A stretch of 38,703 nucleotides of DNA, taken from NCBI GenBank assembly GCA_944325435.1, contig CALVAC010000027.1:1-38703 (forward strand). The letters run 5' to 3'. The first letter of the stretch is position 1, and each line of letters opens with the position of its first letter. Of this stretch, positions 26,596 to 34,893 are shown in pieces. The notes under the pieces are model-generated. The model saw only the letters and a program-made list of their open reading frames with translations. It was not told the origin of the DNA and searched no databases. Made by a program: the position numbers and the translations under genes. The DNA is from an uncultured Bacteroidales bacterium. GTDB taxonomy: Bacteria > Bacteroidota > Bacteroidia > Bacteroidales > UBA932.

Positions 26596-28008
26596 ATGTC
26601 AAGAAAACATCAGGAAACGATACTCGAGAATGTGGTTGTTGAATCCGTAGCTGCGGAGGGGAAAGCCCTTGCCCATATAGATGGGGCAGTACTCTTTCTG
26701 CAATTCGCTGTGCCCGGGGACATCGTTGATGTCAAGGTGACGAAAAAGCGCAAGAACTATATGGAAGGGTATATCCTGCGGATTGTCAAACCTTCGGAAT
26801 ACCGTCTGGAACCTTTCTGCAGACATTTCGGCGTATGCGGAGGCTGCAAATGGCAACCGCTTCCATACAGGATGCAGCTTGAGGCCAAGCAGCAGCAGGT
26901 ATATGACCAGCTTGTGAGGATCGGCCATCTCGAAGTGCCGGAAGTCTCCCCTATCATTCCTTCCGAAAAGACGGAACACTACCGCAACAAGCTGGAATTC
27001 ACATTTTCGGAAAGGCGCTGGATAGAGACCTGGGAAAACCCGGATGAAATCGCTCCCGAAGACAGGGTCGGACTCGGGTTCCATGTCGGACGTTTCTTCG
27101 ACAAGGTGCTGGACATAAAGCATTGCTATCTGCAGAAAGAGCCATCTGACAGCATCAGGCTGTTCATAAGGCGCTATGCCGTATCTCACGGCCTCTCTTT
27201 CTTCAACATCAGGGAACACCGGGGGCTTCTGAGGAATATGATAATCCGGACGACCGAAGCAGGAGCCACGATGCTGATAATGTGTTTCTACTATGATGAT
27301 CCCGAGGCGAGAAAAGGTCTGCTCGATGCTGTGGCGGAAGCCTTTCCGCAGATAACATCCATCTATTATGTGATAAACGGCAAGGCGAATGACTCGATTG
27401 CCGACAGGGAATGCATTTTATATAAAGGAGAGGAAACAATCTGTGAGGAAATGGAGGGGCTGAAGTTCCGGATAGGGCCTAAATCCTTCTACCAGACAAA
27501 CACTCTCCAGGCATACAGGCTCTACAGCGTGGCGAGGAAGTTCGCGGACCTGCACGGGAATGAGACCGTCTATGATCTCTACACCGGAACAGGGACGATA
27601 GCCCAGTTCTTGTCGGGGATGGCGAAGAAAGTCATCGGAATTGAATATGTCCCTGAAGCCATCGAAGATGCCAAGGCGAATGCGGAGGCCAACGGCATCA
27701 CCAATTGCCTGTTCTTCGCAGGCGACATGAAAGATGTGCTGGACAGGGACTTCATAGAGGAGCATGGACATCCGGATGTAGTCATACTCGACCCTCCCCG
27801 TGCAGGAATCCATCCCGATGTCGCTAAAGTGATTCTTGAGGCATCACCGGACAGAATAGTGTATGTCAGCTGCAATCCGGCATCTCAGGCAAGGGATCTT
27901 TCAATACTGTGCGGACATTACACCATAACAGCGGTCCAGCCTGTGGACATGTTCCCGCACACCCACCATGTCGAAAATGTAGTGGCCCTGGTCAGAAAGG
28001 GAATATGA
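26596..28008 (+). CDS. rlmD: 23S rRNA (uracil-5-)-methyltransferase, RlmD/RumA type
   Basis: A 470-residue SAM-dependent RNA m5U methyltransferase. An N-terminal TRAM domain (about 8-65) is followed by iron-sulfur ligands Cys75, Cys81, Cys84 and Cys177. The SAM-binding domain has VYDLYTGTGTIAQFLSG. The catalytic parts are VILDPPRAGIHPDV and VSCNPAS, where Cys426 is the expected nucleophile, ending with VDMFPHTHHVENV. Whether it modifies 23S rRNA at the E. coli U1939 position or another m5U site cannot be told. Its last 17 bp overlap the 3' end of the convergent SLC13 gene. Confidence 0.92.
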   Translation: MSRKHQETILENVVVESVAAEGKALAHIDGAVLFLQFAVPGDIVDVKVTKKRKNYMEGYILRIVKPSEYRLEPFCRHFGVCGGCKWQPLPYRMQLEAKQQQVYDQLVRIGHLEVPEVSPIIPSEKTEHYRNKLEFTFSERRWIETWENPDEIAPEDRVGLGFHVGRFFDKVLDIKHCYLQKEPSDSIRLFIRRYAVSHGLSFFNIREHRGLLRNMIIRTTEAGATMLIMCFYYDDPEARKGLLDAVAEAFPQITSIYYVINGKANDSIADRECILYKGEETICEEMEGLKFRIGPKSFYQTNTLQAYRLYSVARKFADLHGNETVYDLYTGTGTIAQFLSGMAKKVIGIEYVPEAIEDAKANAEANGITNCLFFAGDMKDVLDRDFIEEHGHPDVVILDPPRAGIHPDVAKVILEASPDRIVYVSCNPASQARDLSILCGHYTITAVQPVDMFPHTHHVENVVALVRKGI

Positions 28009-29839
28009 GTGGCAGGACGAACACCATCACGGCACCCATGATCAGCTGAAGCGGCAGCCCCACCTTGACATAGTCTCCGAACCTGTATTCGCCGGCGCTC
28101 ATCACCAGGGCATTTGGAGGTGTGGAGAAAGGAGATGCAAAGCACATACTTGCAGACACGGCCACCGCAAACATAAACGGATACGGGCTGACCCCCATAC
28201 TGACAGCAGCGCTCATCGCAATCGGGGTGAAGAGCACCGCCGTAGCTGTGTTGCTCAGGAACATTGTCACGAGGGACGTGGCAAAATACACGATGGCGAG
28301 CAGCCCTCTCGGCCCTACATCCCCGAATCCGTCGAGCAGGAAGCCGGAGATGGCTGCTGTTATTCCTGTCTTGTCAAAGGCGACGGACATCGGTATCATA
28401 GATGCTATCAGCACCACGCTGCTCCAGTTTATACTCGAATATGCCTCCTCCATGTTGCGGAGACATCCCGTCACGACCATCAGCACGGCTGCCACAAGCA
28501 CTGCCGCCACTGAAGGGATTATGTCCAGCACCATCACAATGACCATAGCCAGCATTATAATGGCAGCCAGAGGGGCCTTGCTGTCAAGGGTGACCTTGGC
28601 CAGCCTCTTGCCCGGCTGTCCCACCAGGACAAAGTCCTCTGTGAAATCATCGAGGGCGGATATGTTTTTCCACGTCCCCTGTATAAGAAGGGCATCTCCC
28701 GAATGCAGCTTGACATCCTTTATGTCATCATTGATGTTGTATTCTCCTGACCTCTTGATACCCAGGACATTCACACCGTAGTGCTCCCGGAACTTGCTGT
28801 CCGCCACAGTATGGTTGATGAGATGCGATTCCGGGACGATATACAGTTCGGCATATCCTGTCTCCGCAGTCGTTGCTTCCGCCTGGAGATCTATCCTGTC
28901 AAATCCGAGAGCCTTCTCCTCCACGAATCTCTCTGCATTCTCTTTCTTGCCGTACATTATGAGGGTGTCCCCTGCCCTGACCACGCTGTCCGGACCTGCG
29001 ACCTCCTCCGTGCCCGCCCTGCTGAAACGCCTCTGTGGGGCATGTATTATCCTGCCCACGCTGAGGTCGTATTCAGACCCTATCCTGAGCTGATGCAGGG
29101 TACGGCCGACAAGCGATGAGCCATCCGGGACCATCACCTTGAAACTCTGGTGGGACAGATTGTACTCATCCACCACCTCCGCTGCCGACCTGCTCATCTT
29201 TTTCCCTTTTCCGGCCGCCTTTCCTTCCTTTCCGACGAGCAGGCGGCTGAGGAAAAACAGGATGGTGACGCCGACAGCCACGGCCACGGCCCCGACAGGG
29301 GCGAAAGAAAAGAACCCGAGAGGTTCGAGACCTTCGCTCACAATCGCATCCTGGATGACGAGGTTCGGCGGCGTGCTGATGAGGGTGAAAAGTCCCATAC
29401 TGCTGGCGAACGCCATCGGCATCAGGTATCTTCTCGCACTGATGCCTGAAGCTGATGCCATGCTCATCACTATAGGCATCATTACTGCCACTGTCCCGGT
29501 GTTGCTGACAAAGGCTCCTATTGCAGCAGTGACAAGCATGACCAGAAGGAAAAGGACATTCTCGTTGCTTCCGCCCACTTTCATTATCTTACCGCTTATC
29601 ATCTTGGCAAGGCCGGTTCTGAAGATGCCCGCGCCCACGACAAAAAGCCCTACCATCATAATGACGACAGAACTCGAGAATCCGGAAAGAGCCTCCTCCG
29701 GAGTCAGCACTCCCGTGAGCAGGAGCACAAGCATTGAACCGAGAGCCACTATGTCGGATCGTATCTTGCCGCTCACGAACAATATACACGACAGGGCGAG
29801 GACAATGAGGGTTACCGTTGATGGTGACAATATCGACAT
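27992..29839 (-). CDS. SLC13-family permease with two RCK_C (TrkA-C)-like domains
   Basis: A 615-residue inner-membrane transporter. N-terminal helices (about 1-215) contain SNTGTVAVMMPIV and STPPNLVIQDAI. A cytoplasmic insert (about 215-430) has two RCK_C-like beta units (LVGRTLHQLRIGSEYDLSVG; DSKFREHYGVNVLGIKRSG, each followed by GDTLIMYG or GDALLIQG). C-terminal helices (about 430-615) carry a second SNTATAVLFTPIA and FSTPPNALVM. SLC13 proteins with TrkA-C inserts include sulfate transporters as well as dicarboxylate carriers, so the substrate is open. Divergently transcribed from the Hdr-like operon by an overlapping promoter. Confidence 0.85.
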   Translation of the reverse strand: MSILSPSTVTLIVLALSCILFVSGKIRSDIVALGSMLVLLLTGVLTPEEALSGFSSSVVIMMVGLFVVGAGIFRTGLAKMISGKIMKVGGSNENVLFLLVMLVTAAIGAFVSNTGTVAVMMPIVMSMASASGISARRYLMPMAFASSMGLFTLISTPPNLVIQDAIVSEGLEPLGFFSFAPVGAVAVAVGVTILFFLSRLLVGKEGKAAGKGKKMSRSAAEVVDEYNLSHQSFKVMVPDGSSLVGRTLHQLRIGSEYDLSVGRIIHAPQRRFSRAGTEEVAGPDSVVRAGDTLIMYGKKENAERFVEEKALGFDRIDLQAEATTAETGYAELYIVPESHLINHTVADSKFREHYGVNVLGIKRSGEYNINDDIKDVKLHSGDALLIQGTWKNISALDDFTEDFVLVGQPGKRLAKVTLDSKAPLAAIIMLAMVIVMVLDIIPSVAAVLVAAVLMVVTGCLRNMEEAYSSINWSSVVLIASMIPMSVAFDKTGITAAISGFLLDGFGDVGPRGLLAIVYFATSLVTMFLSNTATAVLFTPIAMSAAVSMGVSPYPFMFAVAVSASMCFASPFSTPPNALVMSAGEYRFGDYVKVGLPLQLIMGAVMVFVLPLIFPF

Positions 29840-29851
29840 CAGACTATGTTT

Positions 29852-29884
29852 TTTGCAAAATTAACATATAAATTTATAACTTTG
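29852..29884 (+). promoter_or_regulatory. Promoter of the Hdr-like/cysteate synthase operon
   Basis: TTTG at 29852-29855 and TAACTTTG at 29877-29884 with a 21-nt spacer match the Bacteroidota -33/-7 consensus. The start codon follows 19 bp after the -7 box. It overlaps the divergent SLC13 promoter almost completely. Confidence 0.7.
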
Positions 29885-29888
29885 CAAA
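29856..29888 (-). promoter_or_regulatory. Promoter of the divergent SLC13 permease gene
   Basis: On the minus strand, TTTG (29888-29885) and TAATTTTG (29863-29856) are 21 nt apart. The TTTGCAAA blocks at 29852-29859 and 29881-29888 each serve one strand as -33 and the other as -7, giving a nearly symmetric divergent promoter. The permease ATG lies 16 bp downstream. Confidence 0.7.
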
Positions 29889-29903
29889 GATTTGGCTTTA
29901 TGT

Positions 29904-30614
29904 ATGGGGAAACTTTTTGACGAACTCAGCAAGGATTACCGGGTCAGAGAAGGGCTCAAGACCTGCATCAACTGTGGCACCTGCACGGCTATCTGTCCGG
30001 CTGCAGAATTCTACAGATATGACCCCCGCAAGATTGTCGACATAGTCCAGAGCAAGGATGAGGAAGAGATAGAGAAGCTCCTGAAGAGCGACACGATATG
30101 GTATTGCGGAGAGTGTATGTCGTGTGTGACAAGGTGTCCCCGCAAGAACGGCCCGGGACTGGTGATAATGGCATTGAGAAACCTTTCCGCCAAACTCGGA
30201 TATTTCGTGTATTCGGAAAAGGGGCGCCAGCTCTATCCCCTTACCAAAATGCTCACGGGAAATATTCTCAAATACGGCTACTGCGTGTATCCGGAGACAT
30301 TCCGCTGGGAGGACCATATCGAATCCGGCCCCGTATGGAAATGGCACACACAACATCTGAAAGACAATTTCGAAAGGCTGGGGGCGAACTACCAGGGAGA
30401 TGGACCCGGGGTGCTCAGGAAGATTCCCCAGGAATCACTCGATGAGCTGCAGCGTATCTTCGATGTGACCGGTGCGACTGAAAGGATAGAGACGGTCAAC
30501 AGATGTTCGGAAGAAGTCGCTGAAAAGATGGGACTTACAATGGAGGAATATTTCCGCAAGACATTCGAGGAAGCCTCTCCGGGGCACCTCAATGCGAAAG
30601 CGGATGAATATTGA
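29904..30614 (+). CDS. HdrC-like 4Fe-4S dicluster subunit (first C subunit)
   Basis: A 236-residue iron-sulfur protein resembling the C subunit of heterodisulfide reductases. Two CxxCxxCxxxCP motifs bind [4Fe-4S] clusters: Cys21/24/27/31 (CINCGTCTAICP) and Cys68/71/74/78 (CGECMSCVTRCP). The C-terminal 150 residues are longer than in methanogen HdrC and have no recognised domain. I start at the ATG 29904; a TTG four codons earlier is possible. In related systems HdrC passes electrons between HdrA and HdrB. First gene of the operon; the B-like gene starts 11 bp after its stop. Confidence 0.85.
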   Translation: MGKLFDELSKDYRVREGLKTCINCGTCTAICPAAEFYRYDPRKIVDIVQSKDEEEIEKLLKSDTIWYCGECMSCVTRCPRKNGPGLVIMALRNLSAKLGYFVYSEKGRQLYPLTKMLTGNILKYGYCVYPETFRWEDHIESGPVWKWHTQHLKDNFERLGANYQGDGPGVLRKIPQESLDELQRIFDVTGATERIETVNRCSEEVAEKMGLTMEEYFRKTFEEASPGHLNAKADEY

Positions 30615-30625
30615 GGACAAGGATT

Positions 30626-31696
30626 ATGATATATCAGGGAAAGCAGAAAATATGGTCCGAATACCAGAAGGAGATTCCGGATGACCACTGGTTCTATGTC
30701 AGGAGCTGCATCCGTCAGAATTTCTTTCCAGGGGCAGAGGTGATGTTTATGAAGATATGCAGGGAAGAACTCGGCAAGGATATCTATGAAACTCCGCACC
30801 ATACAACATGCGGAGGCATCGCCTACCACTGCGACACCATCCCGCAGGAGACGGTGATGACCATAGTAGCCAGGCAGTTCGCCCTTATGACAGAGGCAGG
30901 GTACGAGAACTATGCCGCAAGCTGCATAACTTCATTCGGCAACTATATAGAGATTCTCGAGACGTGGAACGAATTCCCTGAAGTGGAGGCGAAGATAAGG
31001 GAACTGCTGTGGAAAGCATGCAGAAGGGAGTTCAAAAAGCCGAAATATGTGGCACATGCCAGCGACCTTATCTACAAGTTCCGCAACGATATAGCCGCAA
31101 AGGCAAAATACCGTCTTGTGAACAGAAAGACAGGGGAACCGCTCAAGGTCGTGGAGCATATAGGCTGCCACTACTCCAAAATGTTCCCTTCAAAAGGAGT
31201 CGGAGGGGCGGAATATCCATACGTGCTGTGCGGTATGATAGAAAGCTGGGGAGGCAATGTGATTGACTACCCGGAACGACGCCATTGCTGTGGATACGGT
31301 TTCCGCCAGTACCACGTGAAAGCCAACAGAGGCTATTCCATTTCCAACACGCACAAGAAGTTCGAGTCCATGGAGCCATATCATCCGGATATGATCATCA
31401 CCAACTGTCCCGGCTGTCCGTATTTTATGGACCGCTGGCAGTACGCCATATCTGAAATGGAGGGTAAGACATACGGTGAGAACGGCTTCGGCATCCCCGT
31501 ATTCACATACGAGGAAGTGGCATCCCTGGTGCTGGGATATGATCCGTGGGACATCGGACTCCAGCTGCATCAGGTTGCCGTGGAGCCCCTGCTGGACAAG
31601 ATAGGCATTCCCTACAACCCTGACGAGAAATATAAAGGACTGAACCATAAGGACATCATGAGACCTGAACTGCCGAGTGTGCTGAAATGCTGCTGA
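30626..31696 (+). CDS. HdrB-like CCG-domain subunit
   Basis: A 356-residue heterodisulfide reductase B-like protein. The second CCG domain is intact: Cys181, the pair Cys221-Cys222 and CPGC (Cys261, Cys264), spacings that fit CX31-39CCX35-38CxxC and would hold a noncubane [4Fe-4S] cluster. The first CCG domain is degenerate: Cys28, Cys62 in TTCGG with Thr where the first of the pair should be, and Cys100 without its CxxC partner (Ser103). So probably one active cluster. Start at the ATG preceded by GAGGACAAGGA; the upstream TTG is not needed. In other Hdr systems this subunit carries the disulfide- or thiol-reacting site. Confidence 0.85.
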   Translation: MIYQGKQKIWSEYQKEIPDDHWFYVRSCIRQNFFPGAEVMFMKICREELGKDIYETPHHTTCGGIAYHCDTIPQETVMTIVARQFALMTEAGYENYAASCITSFGNYIEILETWNEFPEVEAKIRELLWKACRREFKKPKYVAHASDLIYKFRNDIAAKAKYRLVNRKTGEPLKVVEHIGCHYSKMFPSKGVGGAEYPYVLCGMIESWGGNVIDYPERRHCCGYGFRQYHVKANRGYSISNTHKKFESMEPYHPDMIITNCPGCPYFMDRWQYAISEMEGKTYGENGFGIPVFTYEEVASLVLGYDPWDIGLQLHQVAVEPLLDKIGIPYNPDEKYKGLNHKDIMRPELPSVLKCC

Positions 31697-31717
31697 TGTC
31701 CACATAAACCTGAACCG

Positions 31718-32734
31718 ATGAAAGAGAACATAGTAATCATAGGAGGGGGCGTGGCTGGACTCGAAGCAGCCGCCCGGCTTATCCGGCTGGGCTACTCCCC
31801 TATCATTGTCGAGAAACAGGACCATCTCGGCGGACATCTGGCCGAATGGCACTGCCTGTTTCCGGATATGACACCAGCCTCGGACATAACGGCGCACCTT
31901 GTCGGTGAAGTCTCGGATGCCAATATCTTCACCAGCACCGAGATACTGTTCATCAACCATCTAAAGGACAGCTACAATGTAATGCTGTCCAACGGAATCT
32001 CCATCATTACCAAAGTCATATTGTTCACCACAGGTTTCAGGCTGTTCGAGGCATCCAGAAAAGAGGAATACGGCTATGGTATATACAATCAGGTGATAAC
32101 CAACAGGGATCTTGAACACTGGTTCAATACCGGAGAAGACGCGAGGATAAGCTCCAAGCCGATGGAGGCAGTCGGATTCGTGCACTGCGTAGGCTCGCGC
32201 GATGAAAAGGCAGGGAACGCGCAATGCTCCAAGGTATGCTGCATCACGGCTGTAAAGCAGGCCATAGAAATGAAGAAGAAGTTCCCGGAAGCTATGGTCT
32301 ATTGCTTCTATATGGACCTGAGGATGTTCGGGAAAAAATACGAGGACTTCTACATTTCGGCCCAGAGGGATTACGGAGTACGCTTCATCAGGGGCAGGGT
32401 ATCGGAGGTAAGCGAGAACATCGAAGGCAAGGTAGTGGTGAAGGCAGAAGACACGCTGGCGGGCAAACCGGTCAGGGTCACGCTTGATCTGCTCGTCCTG
32501 ATGGCAGGGATGGTATGCAACCCGGACAGCACGAAGGTGGCATCGATGATTTCCCTGCAGACCGACAGCGATGGCTTCCTCAAGAGCAAGGACAATATTA
32601 TGGACATCACCTCCTCTTCGCGGAGCGGGATTTTCTACGCCGGAGCATGTACCGGTCCCAAGACAGTCCCGGAGACACTGGCGGAAGCGCGTTCCGCTGC
32701 CCTGGACATCCACAATTTCATTGAATCATTATGA
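31718..32734 (+). CDS. HdrA-like FAD/iron-sulfur subunit (short form)
   Basis: A 338-residue flavoprotein related to HdrA. The FAD dinucleotide motif is IVIIGGGVAGLEAA at residues 5-18, with GGHLAEWHCLFPD next. The HdrA [4Fe-4S] motif is Cys157, Cys170, Cys174 and Cys175 (CVGSR, then CSKVCC). The second half ends with a typical GIFYAGACTGPKTVPETLAEA. It lacks the N-terminal extension, inserted ferredoxin domain and C-terminal ferredoxin of methanogen HdrA (about 650 residues), so it has one cluster and one FAD. That size fits QmoA-like or sHdrA-like proteins. Gap to the B gene is 21 bp; the last codon overlaps the next gene by ATGA. Confidence 0.85.
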   Translation: MKENIVIIGGGVAGLEAAARLIRLGYSPIIVEKQDHLGGHLAEWHCLFPDMTPASDITAHLVGEVSDANIFTSTEILFINHLKDSYNVMLSNGISIITKVILFTTGFRLFEASRKEEYGYGIYNQVITNRDLEHWFNTGEDARISSKPMEAVGFVHCVGSRDEKAGNAQCSKVCCITAVKQAIEMKKKFPEAMVYCFYMDLRMFGKKYEDFYISAQRDYGVRFIRGRVSEVSENIEGKVVVKAEDTLAGKPVRVTLDLLVLMAGMVCNPDSTKVASMISLQTDSDGFLKSKDNIMDITSSSRSGIFYAGACTGPKTVPETLAEARSAALDIHNFIESL

Positions 32735-33063
32735 ATTTCGGATTCAGCATAACACCAAGTTCCACAATCAATCTCGACAAGGTAGACCGGACAATGTTCG
32801 AGCATCTGCACGAGATTGAGCCGGATGTGTACAAATGCATGGCTTGCGGTTCCTGCAGTTCCACTTGCCCGGCAGGACGGTTTTCAGGAATGAGCGTGCG
32901 CAAGGTGATACTCGCCCTCCAGAGGGGCAGGGAGAAGGAGGCAGCAGGGATGCTCAAGGGCTGTATGCTCTGCGGCAAATGCAGCATGGTATGTCCGCGC
33001 GGCATAAACACAAGGCATCTGATACTGTCGATATGTAGGATATATAATAAAGAGCAGCAGTGA
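32731..33063 (+). CDS. Second HdrC-like 4Fe-4S dicluster subunit
   Basis: A 110-residue iron-sulfur protein with two CxxCxxCxxxCP motifs: Cys36/39/42/46 (CMACGSCSSTCP) and Cys78/81/84/88 (CMLCGKCSMVCP). Unlike the first HdrC-like protein it has no long tail and is the compact size usual for HdrC. Its ATG overlaps the stop of the A gene (ATGA), and its stop overlaps the GTG start of the next gene (GTGA), so all three are probably translationally coupled. Expected role: electron relay between the A subunit and the membrane subunit. Confidence 0.87.
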   Translation: MNFGFSITPSSTINLDKVDRTMFEHLHEIEPDVYKCMACGSCSSTCPAGRFSGMSVRKVILALQRGREKEAAGMLKGCMLCGKCSMVCPRGINTRHLILSICRIYNKEQQ

Positions 33064-34880
33064 GAGAACGCTTTCTGACAGGTTATAACGATTTCGTGCT
33101 GCCGTTCCTGTTCGGGATGGCATTCATCCTCACCTGGTGTCTCGTGGGCATGATACGGATTATCATCAGGCTGCCGAGAGAGGACAGACGGCGCTTCTTC
33201 CTTTCCTTTCTCAACCCGAAGATACTTCTCAAGGACATAAAGGATATCATTTGCGACTGCCTGCTCCACGTCAAGCTCTGGAAAAGGAACAAGCTTCTGG
33301 GCTATATGCACTCCAGCATAGCATTCGGATGGTTCATGCTCATCGTCATCGGGCATATAGAGGTGTTCTTCTATGCACCGCACAGGGCGAAACTGCTATA
33401 TTTCCCGATATTCTTCCGGTATTTCATGGCGGAGGATGACAGCACTATGGGAGGGGCTTTCTTTTTCTTTCTGATGGACTTCTTCCTGCTTGTAGTGCTC
33501 AGCGGCATAGCGCTGGCGATAATCAAAAGGATACATTCGAAGTTCTTCGGAATGAGGAGGACGACAAACCCGAGTTTCATGGATCTTGTCGGACTGTATT
33601 CGCTCTGGTCCATCTTCCCGTTGAGACTTCTTGCAGAAGGCTTTACAGCCGATATCAGCGGAGGCTCGTTCCTCACCAAGTCTCTCAACAGCGTATTCCA
33701 TGCATTCCTCGGCAACCACGTGAACATGCTGCCGACATGGTGGGCCTATTCTCTCGCCCTGTGCGTATTCTTCTGTGCCCTGCCGTTCACAAGGTATATG
33801 CATATCCCGACAGAGATACTCCTTATACCGCTCCGCAATGCAGGAGTGAAGATACGGCATCCCCGCAAAGGCTATGCGGAAGCGGAAGTCTATGCCTGCC
33901 CGAGCTGCGGGGTATGTATCGATGCCTGTCCAATGGGGGTGATGAAGACCCACATAAAAGATACGACCGTATATCTTAACCGCCAGTTACGCAGACACAA
34001 CGAGACCCGTATCGAGGAAATCAGCGACAAGTGCCTGCTCTGCGGAAAATGCACGGCCGTATGTCCTGTAGGCGTGGAGGGTGACAGGCTGAGAATAGCC
34101 CAGAGATCTCTCAGGCAATACAATATCACGCCAGACTATTCCTGCATTGATACTGACGCCCTTGTCCGGGAATGCTCCTTCGGAGGCCAGGAGGATGGCA
34201 AAGTCCTGTATTTCGCAGGCTGTATGACGGCCCTCACGCCACAGATACGCAAAGCTGTCGAATCCGTCCTTACAAAAGCCGGCATCAGATATGAGATGAT
34301 GGACAGGGATGGAGGCATCTGTTGCGGAAGGCCGATGCTGATGGCTGGCAGGTTCGGCCCGGCAGAGGAAATGATAAGAAAAAACACTGAAATAATCAGG
34401 GCGAGCGGAGCCACTACCCTGCTGCTGAGCTGCCCTATATGCTACAGGGTTTTCAAGGAAAACTACAGTCTGGATGGCATTGAAGTCATACACCATACCG
34501 GATACTTCGACAGGCTGATAAAGAACGGTATCATCCATCTCGGACACACGGCGACGAAATATGTCTATCACGACCCTTGCGAACTGGGCCGTGGCTGCGG
34601 CATATATGATGAACCGAGGGCAGTGATAGCCGCGGCAGGCGAACTGGTAGAGGCGGACAAGCACCATAAGGAAAGCATCTGCTGCGGAGGCAGCCTCGGA
34701 AGCCTGACTCTCGGGTTCGACAAGCGTCAGGCAATGACAGCCAATGCGCTGAACAACCTGACAAAGGCTTCACCGGACTCGATAGTGACGGCCTGCCCTC
34801 TGTGCCTGAGCACTTTCCACAGGTATGCAGACAGACCTGTCGAAGACATTGCAGAAATTGTGGACAGAAATATGAACTAA
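33060..34880 (+). CDS. HdrE/HdrD fusion: membrane cytochrome b-like domain, 4Fe-4S dicluster and two CCG domains
   Basis: A 606-residue membrane protein from a GTG start. The N-terminal half (1-250) has about five helices and resembles the NarI/DsrM/HdrE cytochrome b domain; candidate heme ligands are His84, His99, His214 and His247. A ferredoxin dicluster follows (Cys280/283/286/290, Cys325/328/331/335). Two complete CCG domains come next: Cys388, Cys421-422, Cys458, Cys461; and Cys507, Cys541-542, Cys579, Cys582. This merges the parts of HdrE and HdrD (or DsrM and DsrK) in one chain and would link the quinone pool with a thiol/disulfide site. No other heme or quinone protein lies nearby. 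Confidence 0.85.
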   Translation: MRERFLTGYNDFVLPFLFGMAFILTWCLVGMIRIIIRLPREDRRRFFLSFLNPKILLKDIKDIICDCLLHVKLWKRNKLLGYMHSSIAFGWFMLIVIGHIEVFFYAPHRAKLLYFPIFFRYFMAEDDSTMGGAFFFFLMDFFLLVVLSGIALAIIKRIHSKFFGMRRTTNPSFMDLVGLYSLWSIFPLRLLAEGFTADISGGSFLTKSLNSVFHAFLGNHVNMLPTWWAYSLALCVFFCALPFTRYMHIPTEILLIPLRNAGVKIRHPRKGYAEAEVYACPSCGVCIDACPMGVMKTHIKDTTVYLNRQLRRHNETRIEEISDKCLLCGKCTAVCPVGVEGDRLRIAQRSLRQYNITPDYSCIDTDALVRECSFGGQEDGKVLYFAGCMTALTPQIRKAVESVLTKAGIRYEMMDRDGGICCGRPMLMAGRFGPAEEMIRKNTEIIRASGATTLLLSCPICYRVFKENYSLDGIEVIHHTGYFDRLIKNGIIHLGHTATKYVYHDPCELGRGCGIYDEPRAVIAAAGELVEADKHHKESICCGGSLGSLTLGFDKRQAMTANALNNLTKASPDSIVTACPLCLSTFHRYADRPVEDIAEIVDRNMN

Positions 34881-34893
34881 AACCTGATAAATC

